From assembly GCA_027313145.1 (NCBI GenBank), contig DAHVEJ010000013.1, positions 1 to 40,196 of the forward strand: a DNA stretch of 40,196 bases, written 5' to 3'. The translations under genes and the position numbers were made by a program. Below, one piece after another: positions 1 to 7,475 of this stretch (the stretch's first letter is position 1; every line of letters starts with the position of its first letter). Below the pieces are notes generated by a model. The model worked only from the letters and a program-made list of their open reading frames with translations. It was not told the origin of the DNA and did not search any database. The stretch comes from Phycisphaerales bacterium (GTDB taxonomy: Bacteria > Planctomycetota > Phycisphaerae > WQYP01).

Positions 1-1
1 A

Positions 2-169
2 ATCGGCACGGCACCGTGCGTGGTTGCGGGAACATCGGCCGAGCCGGCTGTCGAGTGCGCGGAAGAGCCTCCCTTGCCGCATCCGGATAACGACACTATT
101 GACATTGCTGCGATACACAAAAATGCGAGCCGCATTGTACAACCGTTCACTTCCTGGATATTTTCATAG
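2..169 (+). CDS. Possible C-terminal end of an unidentified protein, cut by window edge
   Basis: An open frame enters from the left edge and runs 55 codons to a TAG at 167-169. It encodes an acidic, proline-rich stretch ending in hydrophobic aromatic residues. No family is recognised and there is no start inside the window. A frame of this length can occur by chance at this base composition, so this is only a candidate partial gene. Confidence 0.2.
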   Translation: MGTAPCVVAGTSAEPAVECAEEPPLPHPDNDTIDIAAIHKNASRIVQPFTSWIFS

Positions 170-249
170 CCACCACGGCGTTCAATAACGCACTGGGCCA
201 GGAGCACCGGATGACAATCTGACGGTTGGCCCGGTGTTGCCAATACCCC

Positions 250-519
250 CTATTTATTTGTTGACGTGTCGCCCGGCGTCATGGTCGGCCTGGTTGATTG
301 AGAACGTAGGGGGGCCGGCGATGAAGGTGTCGATGTCCTGTCGCGTATGTCGTTGACCATCTTGTTTTTATCGGCGCGTATTTTTGCCTGGTCGACACTC
401 ATCGTGACATGTGAATGATTGGTGCTGTCCCCCCCGGATACGCGGAACCATCCCCGATAGAAACCCACGACGACCAGAACAATGACCAGCAAAATTAGCA
501 ATGTAGATATAATTCTCAT
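250..519 (-). CDS. Small single-pass membrane protein, hypothetical
   Basis: The 89-residue product begins with a strongly hydrophobic segment (about residues 4-21, rich in Leu, Ile and Val) followed by Tyr-Arg. It then has a polar, lysine-, serine- and proline-rich tail. This suggests one N-terminal membrane anchor with the tail outside the membrane, or an uncleaved signal anchor. A GAGG Shine-Dalgarno lies 6-7 nt before the ATG, which supports the start. The middle part (about residues 41-58) is charged and could be helical. No named family is recognised. It stands alone, with no gene for about 700 bp upstream. Confidence 0.6.
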   Translation of the reverse strand: MRIISTLLILLVIVLVVVGFYRGWFRVSGGDSTNHSHVTMSVDQAKIRADKNKMVNDIRDRTSTPSSPAPLRSQSTRPTMTPGDTSTNK

Positions 520-1225
520 TATATTCCTCTTTATTCAAATAGCCCGCGGGTTAGGGGCCAGCAGGCTACCCCTTAGCTTTACACAGCAATTGCCATGCCC
601 GGAGAATAATTGGCTTTACGGCATTCGCAGGGCATATCACGGCACCGCAGCGTGGTCATCAGACACCCTGTCCGTGTCAGGCTGTCAGATATGGCCTTAA
701 TGTCGCGTCAAACTGGGGAATTCTCGTTCCCTAAAGCACGAAAAATGAACCGCGTTAATTCTTTCTTCCGACTTAGCCGGTGCTTGGCTGGGGTTGTCTG
801 CAAGGCCAATCGACTGCTTACAAGGTGGATTCTCAACGAGTGTGCTTGCGCGGGAGGCGCTGCAATTGCTTAGGTTACACTTGTTTTCGCATGCACGGTT
901 TCTACGATGGGCCTGACGTGGGGGACCACATTAATTATGCAAAAAAGATGATGGAAAGTTAATTCCCACGATCGGGGTCACCGTTACAAACACCCTTTGT
1001 CATTACCTGTGGTACGGCGTTTGCATACTTATCAAGTTGTAATATGAAGTCCGTGAATGTCGGGACCAAAAAATTCGGAGAAAGAAGAATCACTCAACGA
1101 TACTATAAAAACAAGACGCCGAGGCGGAATAAAGTTGTCGGGCTCCGTATGGGCAGGGTGCTGTACAGGACCAGCAACATGAGCAACGTAACGGGAAAAA
1201 CCATGAATTATCAGGAGTACACACT
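520..1225. other. About 700 bp without a convincing gene
   Basis: Short plus-strand open frames (for example 610-873, 780-962 and 1044-1229) have no recognisable domain. Their amino-acid composition is rich in Arg, Cys and Ser, as in out-of-frame translation, and they lack good ribosome sites. The stretch may hold the divergent promoters of the two flanking small membrane genes. No tRNA or clear terminator was found. Confidence 0.4.
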
Positions 1226-1438
1226 ATGAACGGTCAACGCATTGTAGGAATTGTTCTCTTAGTCATTGGCATTGCGCTGCTATTTACTGGCCTGCACGCT
1301 TCGCATTCATTAGCGGATAAAACGCATAATCTGATCTTTGGGCGCTACACGCAAGCCACCGCCTTTTATATCTTCGGCGGTGGCGCCTTGGCCCTTGTGG
1401 GCCTGCTTATGGCCGTAATACCCGGACGCTCGCGTTGA
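1226..1438 (+). CDS. DUF3185 family small membrane protein
   Basis: The 70-residue protein has two hydrophobic helices (about residues 6-23 and 46-65) joined by a polar loop carrying a conserved-looking HSLAD segment and an FGRYT motif. This layout matches the DUF3185 family of two-helix inner-membrane proteins, whose function is unknown. The ATG is preceded by AGGAG at good spacing, which fixes the start. It is a single gene with about 500 bp of non-coding DNA after it. Confidence 0.75.
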   Translation: MNGQRIVGIVLLVIGIALLFTGLHASHSLADKTHNLIFGRYTQATAFYIFGGGALALVGLLMAVIPGRSR

Positions 1439-1954
1439 ATGTTTCGGTGTCCTGTCGCCCCAAGAGCGACGGCCGAACCCCAAGGCGGATCGCATTCGTC
1501 CCCGGCGCCTCCGCATCGAGCTACGTATTGACCGGTAGCTGATGCGGAAGCGTCGCGGTAGGATGCGGTTCGTTAGGCCGAATACTGATGAAGCATCATT
1601 CATCGGTCCCGACGGATTAAAGCGCTTTGTATCATCAAAACATATTCCTCATCCCACCCAACGCTGCCGCATTGGGCTACGGGCGATCGTCACGGTGGGG
1701 CGTCGAACATCCCGCGGAAAATAACTGGACCTGATCTCCTCGCGCAAGATTGCAAATCTCCTATACGTCCGGCGTGCACTCGGACAGGCTCCTCGGCACA
1801 ACCGCGTACTTGTTGTGCCGGCATCATCGCCATGGTCATAAACTTGAGTCATCAACTTGGGGTATTACCTTCCGGCGTCACCTTGGGGCCTTGGCAAGGT
1901 TGCCTTCGCGTGCGATAATCCGTTTTGAAAATTGAACCCGCGCAGGAGTTGTCT
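1439..1954. other. About 515 bp intergenic region with one strong hairpin
   Basis: No coding frame here is convincing. The main structure is the hairpin at 1511-1547 (listed separately). The rest is GC-rich sequence leading to the BMC-P gene cluster. Its promoter should lie here but I could not place one with confidence. Confidence 0.4.
1511..1547. repeat. Long imperfect hairpin
   Basis: CCGCATC (1511-1517), one unpaired G, then AGCTAC (1519-1524) pair with GTAGCT (1535-1540) and GATGCGG (1541-1547). The loop is 10 nt. Pairing continues imperfectly outward on both sides. No T-run follows, so it is not a canonical terminator. The right shoulder contains GAAGCGTCGCGG, a 12-mer also found in the dispersed repeat near 8870. 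Confidence 0.6.
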
Positions 1955-2254
1955 GTGATTATCGCAAAAATTGTCGGTACGGTTGTTGCAACCGTAAAAG
2001 ATGCCGGTTTTGATGGAAAAAAACTGGTCTTGGCGCATGCTCATGTTCTCAAAGACGGACAGCTTGTGCCCGGGCAGACGGTGCTGGTGGCCAATGATGA
2101 TCTCGGTGCCGGCGAAGGGGAATTCGTGGTCCTTACGCAGGGCAGTTCCGCCCGCATGGCCCCGAGTATGAAAAGCACCTCCACGGATGCCGTGGTCATC
2201 GCGTTAATAGATCGTATCGACGCCAATGGTCAGTTGGTATTCAAACGCAGTTGA
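1955..2254 (+). CDS. BMC-P vertex protein, EutN/CcmL family (first of three)
   Basis: This 99-residue protein is a bacterial microcompartment vertex protein. Such proteins form pentamers that cap the corners of the icosahedral shell. Family features seen are the N-terminal IAKIVGTVVAT strand, a GKKLVLAH segment, the GAGEGEFVVLTQGSSAR block and a C-terminal VVIALID strand. The start is taken as GTG at 1955, because AGGAG at 1944-1948 lies 6 nt before it and the protein then begins exactly where EutN proteins begin. A TTG 30 nt further upstream would put the ribosome site inside the gene. It is followed at short spacing by two paralogs. No BMC-H or BMC-T shell gene is in the window. Confidence 0.9.
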   Translation: MIIAKIVGTVVATVKDAGFDGKKLVLAHAHVLKDGQLVPGQTVLVANDDLGAGEGEFVVLTQGSSARMAPSMKSTSTDAVVIALIDRIDANGQLVFKRS

Positions 2255-2295
2255 AATAATGTATCCGCCTGGGGCGGATGCTCATGAGGCTCTAT

Positions 2296-2574
2296 ATGTT
2301 TATTGCCATGGTTAAAGGCACGGTAACCGCTACCAGGAAGCACGCCTCCATGACTGGTGCGCGGCTTTTAATTGTTCAGCCCATCGACCCAACAAGTGGC
2401 CAGCCCAACGGCTTTCCGCAAATTGCGGCTGATGTGCTGGGGGCGGCCAAAGGTATGCGGGTGCTGGTGGTAAGTGATGGCCGGGGTGTGCAGGACATGC
2501 TCAAAACCGACACCCGTTGCCCCATGCGGCTGGGTATTATGGCGTTAATTGATTCGCCCGCGGGCGGCAGGTAA
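2296..2574 (+). CDS. BMC-P vertex protein, EutN/CcmL family (second of three)
   Basis: The 92-residue product shares the EutN/CcmL pattern: a hydrophobic first strand ending in GTVTATRKH, then GARLLIVQPID, an ADVLGAAKGMRVLVVSDG block and a closing GIMALID strand. The usual SSAR loop seen in its upstream neighbour is replaced by GRGVQDML, so the pore-facing loop has diverged. ATG 2296 is preferred over ATGs at 2278 and 2284, because it aligns with family starts and has GAGG 6 nt upstream. It lies 41 bp after the first BMC-P gene and probably belongs to the same transcript. Confidence 0.88.
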   Translation: MFIAMVKGTVTATRKHASMTGARLLIVQPIDPTSGQPNGFPQIAADVLGAAKGMRVLVVSDGRGVQDMLKTDTRCPMRLGIMALIDSPAGGR

Positions 2575-2612
2575 CGCAAGCTTTGGCAACCGGCGATAAA
2601 TGGGAATAACGT

Positions 2613-2879
2613 ATGTATTTAGGCAAAATCATTGGTCGAATTGAAGCCCGCGTTCGGCTTCCAGGTTTGGAAACGCAGCGGCTGGTATTACTTCAGCCGT
2701 TAGATTTTAATCAGCAGCCGATCCGCTGGACTATTCTGGCCGTGGATGTCACGGGCGCGTCGGAGGGGTCGCTGGTGGTATATGAAGAGGGACGCGAGGC
2801 GGCCAATCCCTTTGATCCCCCGCTGGCGGTGGATGCGTGCATCGTGGCGATTGTCGATGATTATCAATACCAAGCTTGA
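2613..2879 (+). CDS. BMC-P vertex protein, EutN/CcmL family (third of three)
   Basis: The 88-residue product starts MYLGKIIGRIEAR and continues with a QRLVLLQPLDF segment, a VDVTGASEGSLVVYEEG block and a VDACIVAIVD strand, all typical of BMC-P pentamers. The GSSAR-type loop is replaced by GREAANPFDPP. Together the three genes encode clearly different vertex proteins, as in planctomycete/verrucomicrobial microcompartment loci, which are known to carry three BMC-P genes. The membrane prenyltransferase gene begins 15 bp downstream, so it is probably co-transcribed. Confidence 0.9.
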   Translation: MYLGKIIGRIEARVRLPGLETQRLVLLQPLDFNQQPIRWTILAVDVTGASEGSLVVYEEGREAANPFDPPLAVDACIVAIVDDYQYQA

Positions 2880-2894
2880 GCCATCGGAGTCGTC

Positions 2895-3869
2895 ATGGGG
2901 TCCCTCTTAGCCGTTTTTCAAATTATGCGCGTTGCTCTGGCGTTCACGGCGGTTGCGGACGTCTGGACGCTGATGTTTCTTAGAATTCCCGGCCAAAGTG
3001 CCATCAAGGACCCGGTGGCTGAATTTGTCCTGGCGGCGTTGGCCTCGTTTTTCCTTTACACCTTCGGCATGGCTCTTAATGACCTGCTGGACTCGCGCCG
3101 CGATCGTCTTTTTGCCCCGTGGCGGCCCATTCCCAGCGGACGCCTTAGTGTGCCGGCGGTCATTGTGTTAAGTCTGGTGCTGATGCTCTTGGGTTTATTT
3201 TCCGCGACGTTGCTATCCTGGGTTGAACCCCTGCACTTTCCCGTCGCTTTGATGCTGGCAATGACCGTCTGCCTGATGATTGTTTTTTATAACGCCACAG
3301 GGAAATATCTGGGCTACATCGGCTTTATTGCGCTAGGCCTGATTCGCGGCGTAAACTGTCTGATTGGCCGGCCCAATGCGGGATTTTTAATTTTATCGTT
3401 GTTTCTCTTTACGCACATCGCTGTGGGTACCGCTATTTCCTACCGTCTGGAATCCAAACGTCCGCGGCTGCGAATTACCGGCGTCTGGAAACTCTTAGGC
3501 TCGGTTGCCTTGATCGATGCCGTGGCGGTTGTAATCATGCTGCTGCGCGGCAGTATTACACGCGGTGTGCTTATCGATGCCCTCGGACCGGCCGTGGTGG
3601 CTGTGATTTACTTCAGTTGGGTCGTGCGGCAAGTATTTAATCATCATGAAGCACCCAGAAAACGCGGTGAGCGCATCATGCTGGTGGGGCTGTTTACCCT
3701 CTTTGCCTACGACGCATCTCTATTGGCCGCCAACGGGGCCTTTCGTGGAATGGCAGTGATATTATTTCTGGCGGTTTTATCTTTCATCGCGTTCTGGATC
3801 ATGCGATTGGCTGGTAAAGGCCTTACCGTAGGCCGCCCACACTACCGTATTCGCGCCGGGCGCTCATGA
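2895..3869 (+). CDS. UbiA-superfamily membrane prenyltransferase (EboC-like possible)
   Basis: A 324-residue polytopic membrane protein with roughly eight hydrophobic helices. The first aspartate-rich motif NDLLDSRRDR (about residues 62-71) and the nearby RPIPSGRLS segment are hallmarks of UbiA prenyltransferases, which attach isoprenoid chains to acceptors using Mg-bound diphosphate. The second Asp-rich motif is not evident: the corresponding loop reads YRLESKRPRLR. The substrate therefore cannot be predicted, and catalytic competence is uncertain. EboC, a UbiA-like protein in a planctomycete/cyanobacterial cluster, is one possible relative, but no other ebo genes are here. Placement 15 bp after three BMC-P genes suggests shared expression. 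Confidence 0.8.
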   Translation: MGSLLAVFQIMRVALAFTAVADVWTLMFLRIPGQSAIKDPVAEFVLAALASFFLYTFGMALNDLLDSRRDRLFAPWRPIPSGRLSVPAVIVLSLVLMLLGLFSATLLSWVEPLHFPVALMLAMTVCLMIVFYNATGKYLGYIGFIALGLIRGVNCLIGRPNAGFLILSLFLFTHIAVGTAISYRLESKRPRLRITGVWKLLGSVALIDAVAVVIMLLRGSITRGVLIDALGPAVVAVIYFSWVVRQVFNHHEAPRKRGERIMLVGLFTLFAYDASLLAANGAFRGMAVILFLAVLSFIAFWIMRLAGKGLTVGRPHYRIRAGRS

Positions 3870-4014
3870 ATTCCACTCTTTGCCTTTGTGAATGGTCGCC
3901 AATCGCTTGGCCCGTGGCGCACACCGGGCGGCATCGTGGCCGTTGGACTGGCATGGGTCGGGTTCATAATCCGGAGCGTTACGCCCGGCCATAAGCCCCG
4001 GTACCGCCGCTTTA

Positions 4015-5859
4015 TCAGTGGAGCAATCCGTAGCAGTTCAACGCTTGGGTAGTGCTGACATAAACCCGGCCATCGGCCACGGTGGGCGTGGAATTCATGT
4101 CAATTTCGCGGCCCACAATCTTATTGGACAGACCGTCGCGTCCCGTGCCTTTGCTGCTGTCAAAAAGCTTGTCGCGAAGATCATTGGCCCGATACGCCAC
4201 AAGCCGATTGTTGTTTCGGTTCAGCAACCAAACAATCCCGTCGCGTCTGCCATTGGCGGATATCTCCGCCGCGGAGCCGGGATAGGGGAATCTATCGCGT
4301 GATTCGGTAACGGGTTGAGGCCTGATATGGGCATGAGCAATAAGAAAAGCCTTGGCGAAATCGGCAACTTCCGCGTAATAAATCCAACCGCTGTGGTGAT
4401 GAGGCCCCGCGAAAAAGGCCCCGGTGCTGAATCCGCTGCCCGTCGCGTGTCGTAATTCCTGAACCACCGCGTTACGCCCGGAATGCCCGTTCCCTTTTTT
4501 TCCTCCGTGATAGCCGCCCATGTCGTCTCGATCCAGCAGATAAATAATGCCCTGCTTATCGTTAATGACCAGCAGATGGCGATGCCGCCTGTCCCCGACA
4601 GATGTCGGCAGCAGCACGGGACTTGACGATCCGAGATCAAGATCGGCGCGCAGGAGAAGATTTTCATCCTTCGGCACAAAATAATCGGCCACGTGCAGCC
4701 CAAAACCGTTGGGGTTATCCCGATGTTGCCGCGTATCAGAATCCGGAATCAGCTTCAGGGCCGCATCCCCAAAGTCGCCCAAAGCGGGTATCCGCAGATG
4801 CGACGAATCAACTTTAAGCCGCTGGCGATAGGGGGCGGCAATAAGATGCGTTTCAAAGGTGCCGTTACCGGTTTCAACAAACAGATTGCCTGCGTGATCA
4901 ACGGCAATGGGGCCACCCCAAATCCCAGCGGCCCAGCCGTTGGGGGTCGTGCTGAAGACCGCTTTAACCGGTAAATTGTCGTCCTGGTTTTTAACCGTGC
5001 CATAACCGAGAATCCAACCGTTATAGGGTCCAATATCACCTGGATCTGCACAGGCCATGTATAAAACATGGTTTACCGGGTCAATGGTTAGGTAGCGGAA
5101 TGTGATCTCAAAACCATAAAAATGATCCAACTGTCCATTGGCCTTGCGGACCGTTGGACCGGCGATGTATTGGCCGCGCGGCCCGCTTTCGGAAATTTTT
5201 ATCTGGTGGGCATAAAATTTACCGTTGCTAAGCCGCAGGGAGGAAAGAACGTGAATCCAATGAAGTTGCCCGTGGGTTCCCGGACCTTTTTCTGTCTCCT
5301 CACATTCCACATAAATCACGCCAGTTGCCAGATCAATGGCCGGTGTGTCTTCGAGCGGTTCGTTTTTCGCGGCCCAGTTGGGGTTTTTCTCCTGGGCATT
5401 GACTGTATCCGAAGCGTTGTCAAAGCGTTTAAGCAGACTGCGTTTCCATAGCACCTGTCCGGTATCGGAATTGATGGCATACACGGCATCACGGGAAGTA
5501 GTGGCAATGATGATATTCTGCACACCCGGATGCGGACCGGTCGTGATATTTACATGCGAGACAAACAGCGGTTGGCCATAATCCACACCGTTAAGCCGGG
5601 TGACAAACAGCTTTCCGAATAGACCCACGCGAACATTATGCGGGGTCAACACATGCTCCTGCAGGTTTTCGCCGGTGTTGGCCATATCATTGTGGTTGGT
5701 AAGGATATTCACCACTGCCGGCGCTCGCGGGGCACCCAAAAGAATGATCCCCAGGGAAACACCGGTCAGGATCATATTGAATAAAGTTCTCCTGCGCTGC
5801 TGAGCTCCCCGAATACATGCCGTCGGCAATTTGCGCGGACTGGAAAAAGTATCATTCAT
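4015..5859 (-). CDS. Secreted PQQ-like beta-propeller repeat protein
   Basis: A 614-residue exported protein. The N-terminus has a long basic region (QQRRR) and a hydrophobic core ending APRAPA, consistent with a signal peptide cleaved near residue 48. The mature part opens with a HNDMANTGENLQEHVLTPHNV stretch and then repeats blades such as DAVYAINSDTGQVLWKR and IIYLLDRDDMGG. These are PQQ/BamB-type tryptophan-docking blades, forming a seven- or eight-bladed propeller. Members of this family are extracytoplasmic. Some bind pyrroloquinoline quinone, but the dehydrogenase catalytic residues and a heme motif are not evident. It may be a scaffold or binding protein. An AAAGGTGG ribosome site precedes the ATG. 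It is convergent with the UbiA gene. Confidence 0.8.
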   Translation of the reverse strand: MNDTFSSPRKLPTACIRGAQQRRRTLFNMILTGVSLGIILLGAPRAPAVVNILTNHNDMANTGENLQEHVLTPHNVRVGLFGKLFVTRLNGVDYGQPLFVSHVNITTGPHPGVQNIIIATTSRDAVYAINSDTGQVLWKRSLLKRFDNASDTVNAQEKNPNWAAKNEPLEDTPAIDLATGVIYVECEETEKGPGTHGQLHWIHVLSSLRLSNGKFYAHQIKISESGPRGQYIAGPTVRKANGQLDHFYGFEITFRYLTIDPVNHVLYMACADPGDIGPYNGWILGYGTVKNQDDNLPVKAVFSTTPNGWAAGIWGGPIAVDHAGNLFVETGNGTFETHLIAAPYRQRLKVDSSHLRIPALGDFGDAALKLIPDSDTRQHRDNPNGFGLHVADYFVPKDENLLLRADLDLGSSSPVLLPTSVGDRRHRHLLVINDKQGIIYLLDRDDMGGYHGGKKGNGHSGRNAVVQELRHATGSGFSTGAFFAGPHHHSGWIYYAEVADFAKAFLIAHAHIRPQPVTESRDRFPYPGSAAEISANGRRDGIVWLLNRNNNRLVAYRANDLRDKLFDSSKGTGRDGLSNKIVGREIDMNSTPTVADGRVYVSTTQALNCYGLLH

Positions 5860-6336
5860 AGATCAGGACCACCTTTCAAAGGGAACTATAGCGCCTCCGG
5901 GGGCATAGACAAGACCGCTCCGGAGTACAACTGAATCCGCAACTTACTATCATATACGATCAGCGCCTGCAAAAGTTGGCCGTCTTGGGAGAGCATCGCG
6001 TCATAGCGCATCGTGGTGCGAACCCGATGGTTGGTTGGCGGAAAAGGTTACGGGGAACAGGTTACCGGGAGCGGGCAGGTTTACCCTGCCGGGCGGAATA
6101 ATAGAGCGGCGACGCTTCTAACCCCTAAGTCCCCGGTAACCTGTAAGCCCCGTCCGCCCCAGCCGCACTGGATCAACCACTGAATTATCGTCCGGTGCTC
6201 TGCAAGATTAAGACAGCTTTTCGTCCGTAGCTCAATGCGGCGGCGTTAAGTTCGCGGCGGAATATAAATTGCTGGATCGCCGTATTCCGCCCGTCGCAAT
6301 CAGCTCACCCCGAGATAATTTCTCCCGCGCGGCCGA
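5860..6336. other. About 475 bp intergenic region holding repeat copy A
   Basis: No gene is seen. The central part (5995-6206) is one copy of a dispersed repeat also found, inverted, at 8787-9003. The outer parts probably hold the promoter of the secreted propeller gene and the 3' flank of the lipoprotein gene. Confidence 0.5.
5995..6206 (+). repeat. Dispersed ~210-bp intergenic repeat, copy A
   Basis: Reading forward, this segment matches the reverse complement of 8787-9003 over its whole length with a few small gaps, at roughly 80% identity by eye. The best conserved core is at about 6068-6095. It holds a GGCAGG/CCTGCC hairpin with a 5-nt loop, flanked by TTAC-C-rich heptamer-like motifs and GACGCTTCTAAC. 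It lies wholly between genes. No coding frame or terminal inverted repeats of an IS were seen. Confidence 0.8.
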
Positions 6337-6735
6337 TCAGTTAAATAGACCGCGGTGTTTATAAATTTTCGAGCATGTCAGGCTGTATTGCTCCACCACG
6401 CCGTGGCGATTAAATAAAATCACCAGCGATTTTCGGGTGCCGCGGGCGTTGGTTTCCACCGCGTTGATAAACGGGAGAAAATCAGTGGTTGTCAAATGTA
6501 GCTTGGTATAGTCATATTCCCATTGCTGACTGCCGTTGCTGCGATATGAAACCTTCAACGGATCACCAAGATCAGCCTTGACCTGGTTGCTGGTGGTTTT
6601 TCCGCGGATAATTTGCCGCGATACCTGTAATCGGGTGAGGTGGTCAATTTGCTGATTGCCTTGACTGGAGCAACCAACCAGACCCGCGGAAAGCATGGCC
6701 GTTATTGCAAGAATGGTAAAACGCGTAGCTTTCAT
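6337..6735 (-). CDS. BamE/SmpA-like outer-membrane lipoprotein
   Basis: The 132-residue product has a lipoprotein signal peptide. A basic start (MKATR) and a hydrophobic stretch lead to a lipobox LVGC at residues about 19-22, so the mature protein should begin at Cys22 with a diacylglycerol anchor. The body contains RGKTTSNQVKADLGDP, a QQWEYDYTK strand and SLVILFNRHGVV. This is the SmpA/OmlA (BamE-like) alpha-alpha-beta-beta-beta pattern. BamE helps outer-membrane protein assembly, but many BamE-like lipoproteins have other roles, so only the fold is claimed. A weak GGAG-type ribosome site lies before the ATG. Confidence 0.75.
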   Translation of the reverse strand: MKATRFTILAITAMLSAGLVGCSSQGNQQIDHLTRLQVSRQIIRGKTTSNQVKADLGDPLKVSYRSNGSQQWEYDYTKLHLTTTDFLPFINAVETNARGTRKSLVILFNRHGVVEQYSLTCSKIYKHRGLFN

Positions 6736-7171
6736 CGTGTAAACTCCTGTTTATTGCACCGTTGCCGATCCGCTCCGGCGGAACGGAATGTGGATCGCGT
6801 GTATTGTCGGATCTCACATGCAAAAGTCAATAAAAAAGCAATAAAAAAAGCCGCTATGGGTCTGTGACCGATTCTGCCAGATCTCTGGAGGCCAAATCCT
6901 TAACTTTTAGCGCGGTTACTAATTATCCCTCTCACTGCAACCCTATAGCCTTCCCAATGAACAGTTCAGACCTGCTGAACAATGTTCTTTGAAAAGCGAA
7001 TAATATGCCTGCGTCAATGGTTCTGTTTCAGCCATGAGGATCGCTATGTACCCGGTAAAAAATCGAAGCCCGCGCCCATTCCGTGCATTTCTGAAATTAC
7101 TGATCAATGCTGACCAATACTGCGCAATACTGTAAAAGTCTTCTAACTTCTAACTCCTCAATGCTGAGTGC

Positions 7172-7190
7172 TGGCCCCCCCTGGGGGCCA
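7172..7190. repeat. GC-rich hairpin
   Basis: TGGCCCCC (7172-7179) pairs perfectly with GGGGGCCA (7183-7190) around a 3-nt loop, and AAAA follows on the plus strand. There is no gene immediately upstream on either strand, so it is probably not a terminator for an annotated gene. Confidence 0.55.
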
Positions 7191-7194
7191 AAAA

Positions 7195-7306
7195 CATCTT
7201 GGGCATCTGGGGCAACTTGAACCAAAACCGCTAATATCAACGCTTTGCTCTACTTGCGCATCTTGGGCAAGTTGACCCGCTAACTTGGACATCTAGGGCA
7301 AGTTGA
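7195..7306 (+). repeat. Imperfect direct repeats of a ~17-bp unit
   Basis: Units resembling CATCTTGGGCAAGTTGA occur at 7204-7220, 7259-7275 and 7290-7306, with a partial unit at 7195-7205. The last two differ at one position. Spacing is irregular (31-55 bp), so this is not a CRISPR array. Confidence 0.55.
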
Positions 7307-7321
7307 TATTCGCAACTGGCC

Positions 7322-7349
7322 TGTAACCTGTAACCTGTAACCTGTAACC
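7322..7349 (+). repeat. Tandem heptamer (TGTAACC)x4
   Basis: Four perfect head-to-tail copies of TGTAACC. The same or near-identical heptamers occur inside both copies of the ~210-bp repeat (about 6136-6146, 8836-8852 and 8921-8951). The elements therefore seem to share an origin. Confidence 0.8.
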
Positions 7350-7437
7350 TCGGAGGCCGCCGCCGTTGCGCTGCAGAAACTGTCACAGGCCCAGCCGCTA
7401 TTCACGTTTGTAAACTCCTGAAATTGGATAGCCGGTC

Positions 7438-7475
7438 TTGACAGGCAATCGGTATTAGTATATTATTAAACTAAT
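7438..7475 (+). promoter_or_regulatory. marR promoter with overlapping palindromic operator, probably leaderless
   Basis: A consensus sigma-70-type promoter is present: TTGACA (7438-7443), 17-bp spacer and TATTAT (7461-7466). A near-perfect 22-bp palindrome at 7454-7475 (ATTAGT...ACTAAT, nine of eleven positions matching per half) covers the -10 and runs into the start codon. This is an ideal place for a MarR dimer to repress its own gene. The expected transcription start is at or next to the ATG at 7474, and no Shine-Dalgarno is present. Confidence 0.75.

Larger units (their letters stand above)
6736..7473. other. About 740 bp non-coding, repeat-rich region
   Basis: No plausible gene. Visible structures are a GTTCAG/CTGAAC dyad near 6963-6980, the GC hairpin at 7172-7190, and three to four copies of a CATCTNGGGCAAGTTGA-like unit between 7195 and 7306. 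There are also four perfect tandem heptamers at 7322-7349 and the marR promoter at 7438-7466. The base composition is uneven, with several short word repeats (for example CAATACTG and CTTCTAACTTCTAACT), which is typical of decayed intergenic DNA. Confidence 0.5.

Noticed and set aside
780-1229. Small plus-strand frames (780-962 and 1044-1229) as genes.
   Set aside because: They lack ribosome sites and recognisable domains and have compositions expected from non-coding DNA.
1955-2879. A complete microcompartment operon.
   Set aside because: Only vertex (BMC-P) genes are visible; no hexameric shell or core enzyme genes occur in the window.
7195-7349. Possible CRISPR array or iteron-type origin.
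   Set aside because: Units are imperfect, irregularly spaced and followed by a heptamer tract; there are no spacers of uniform length and no cas or replication gene.
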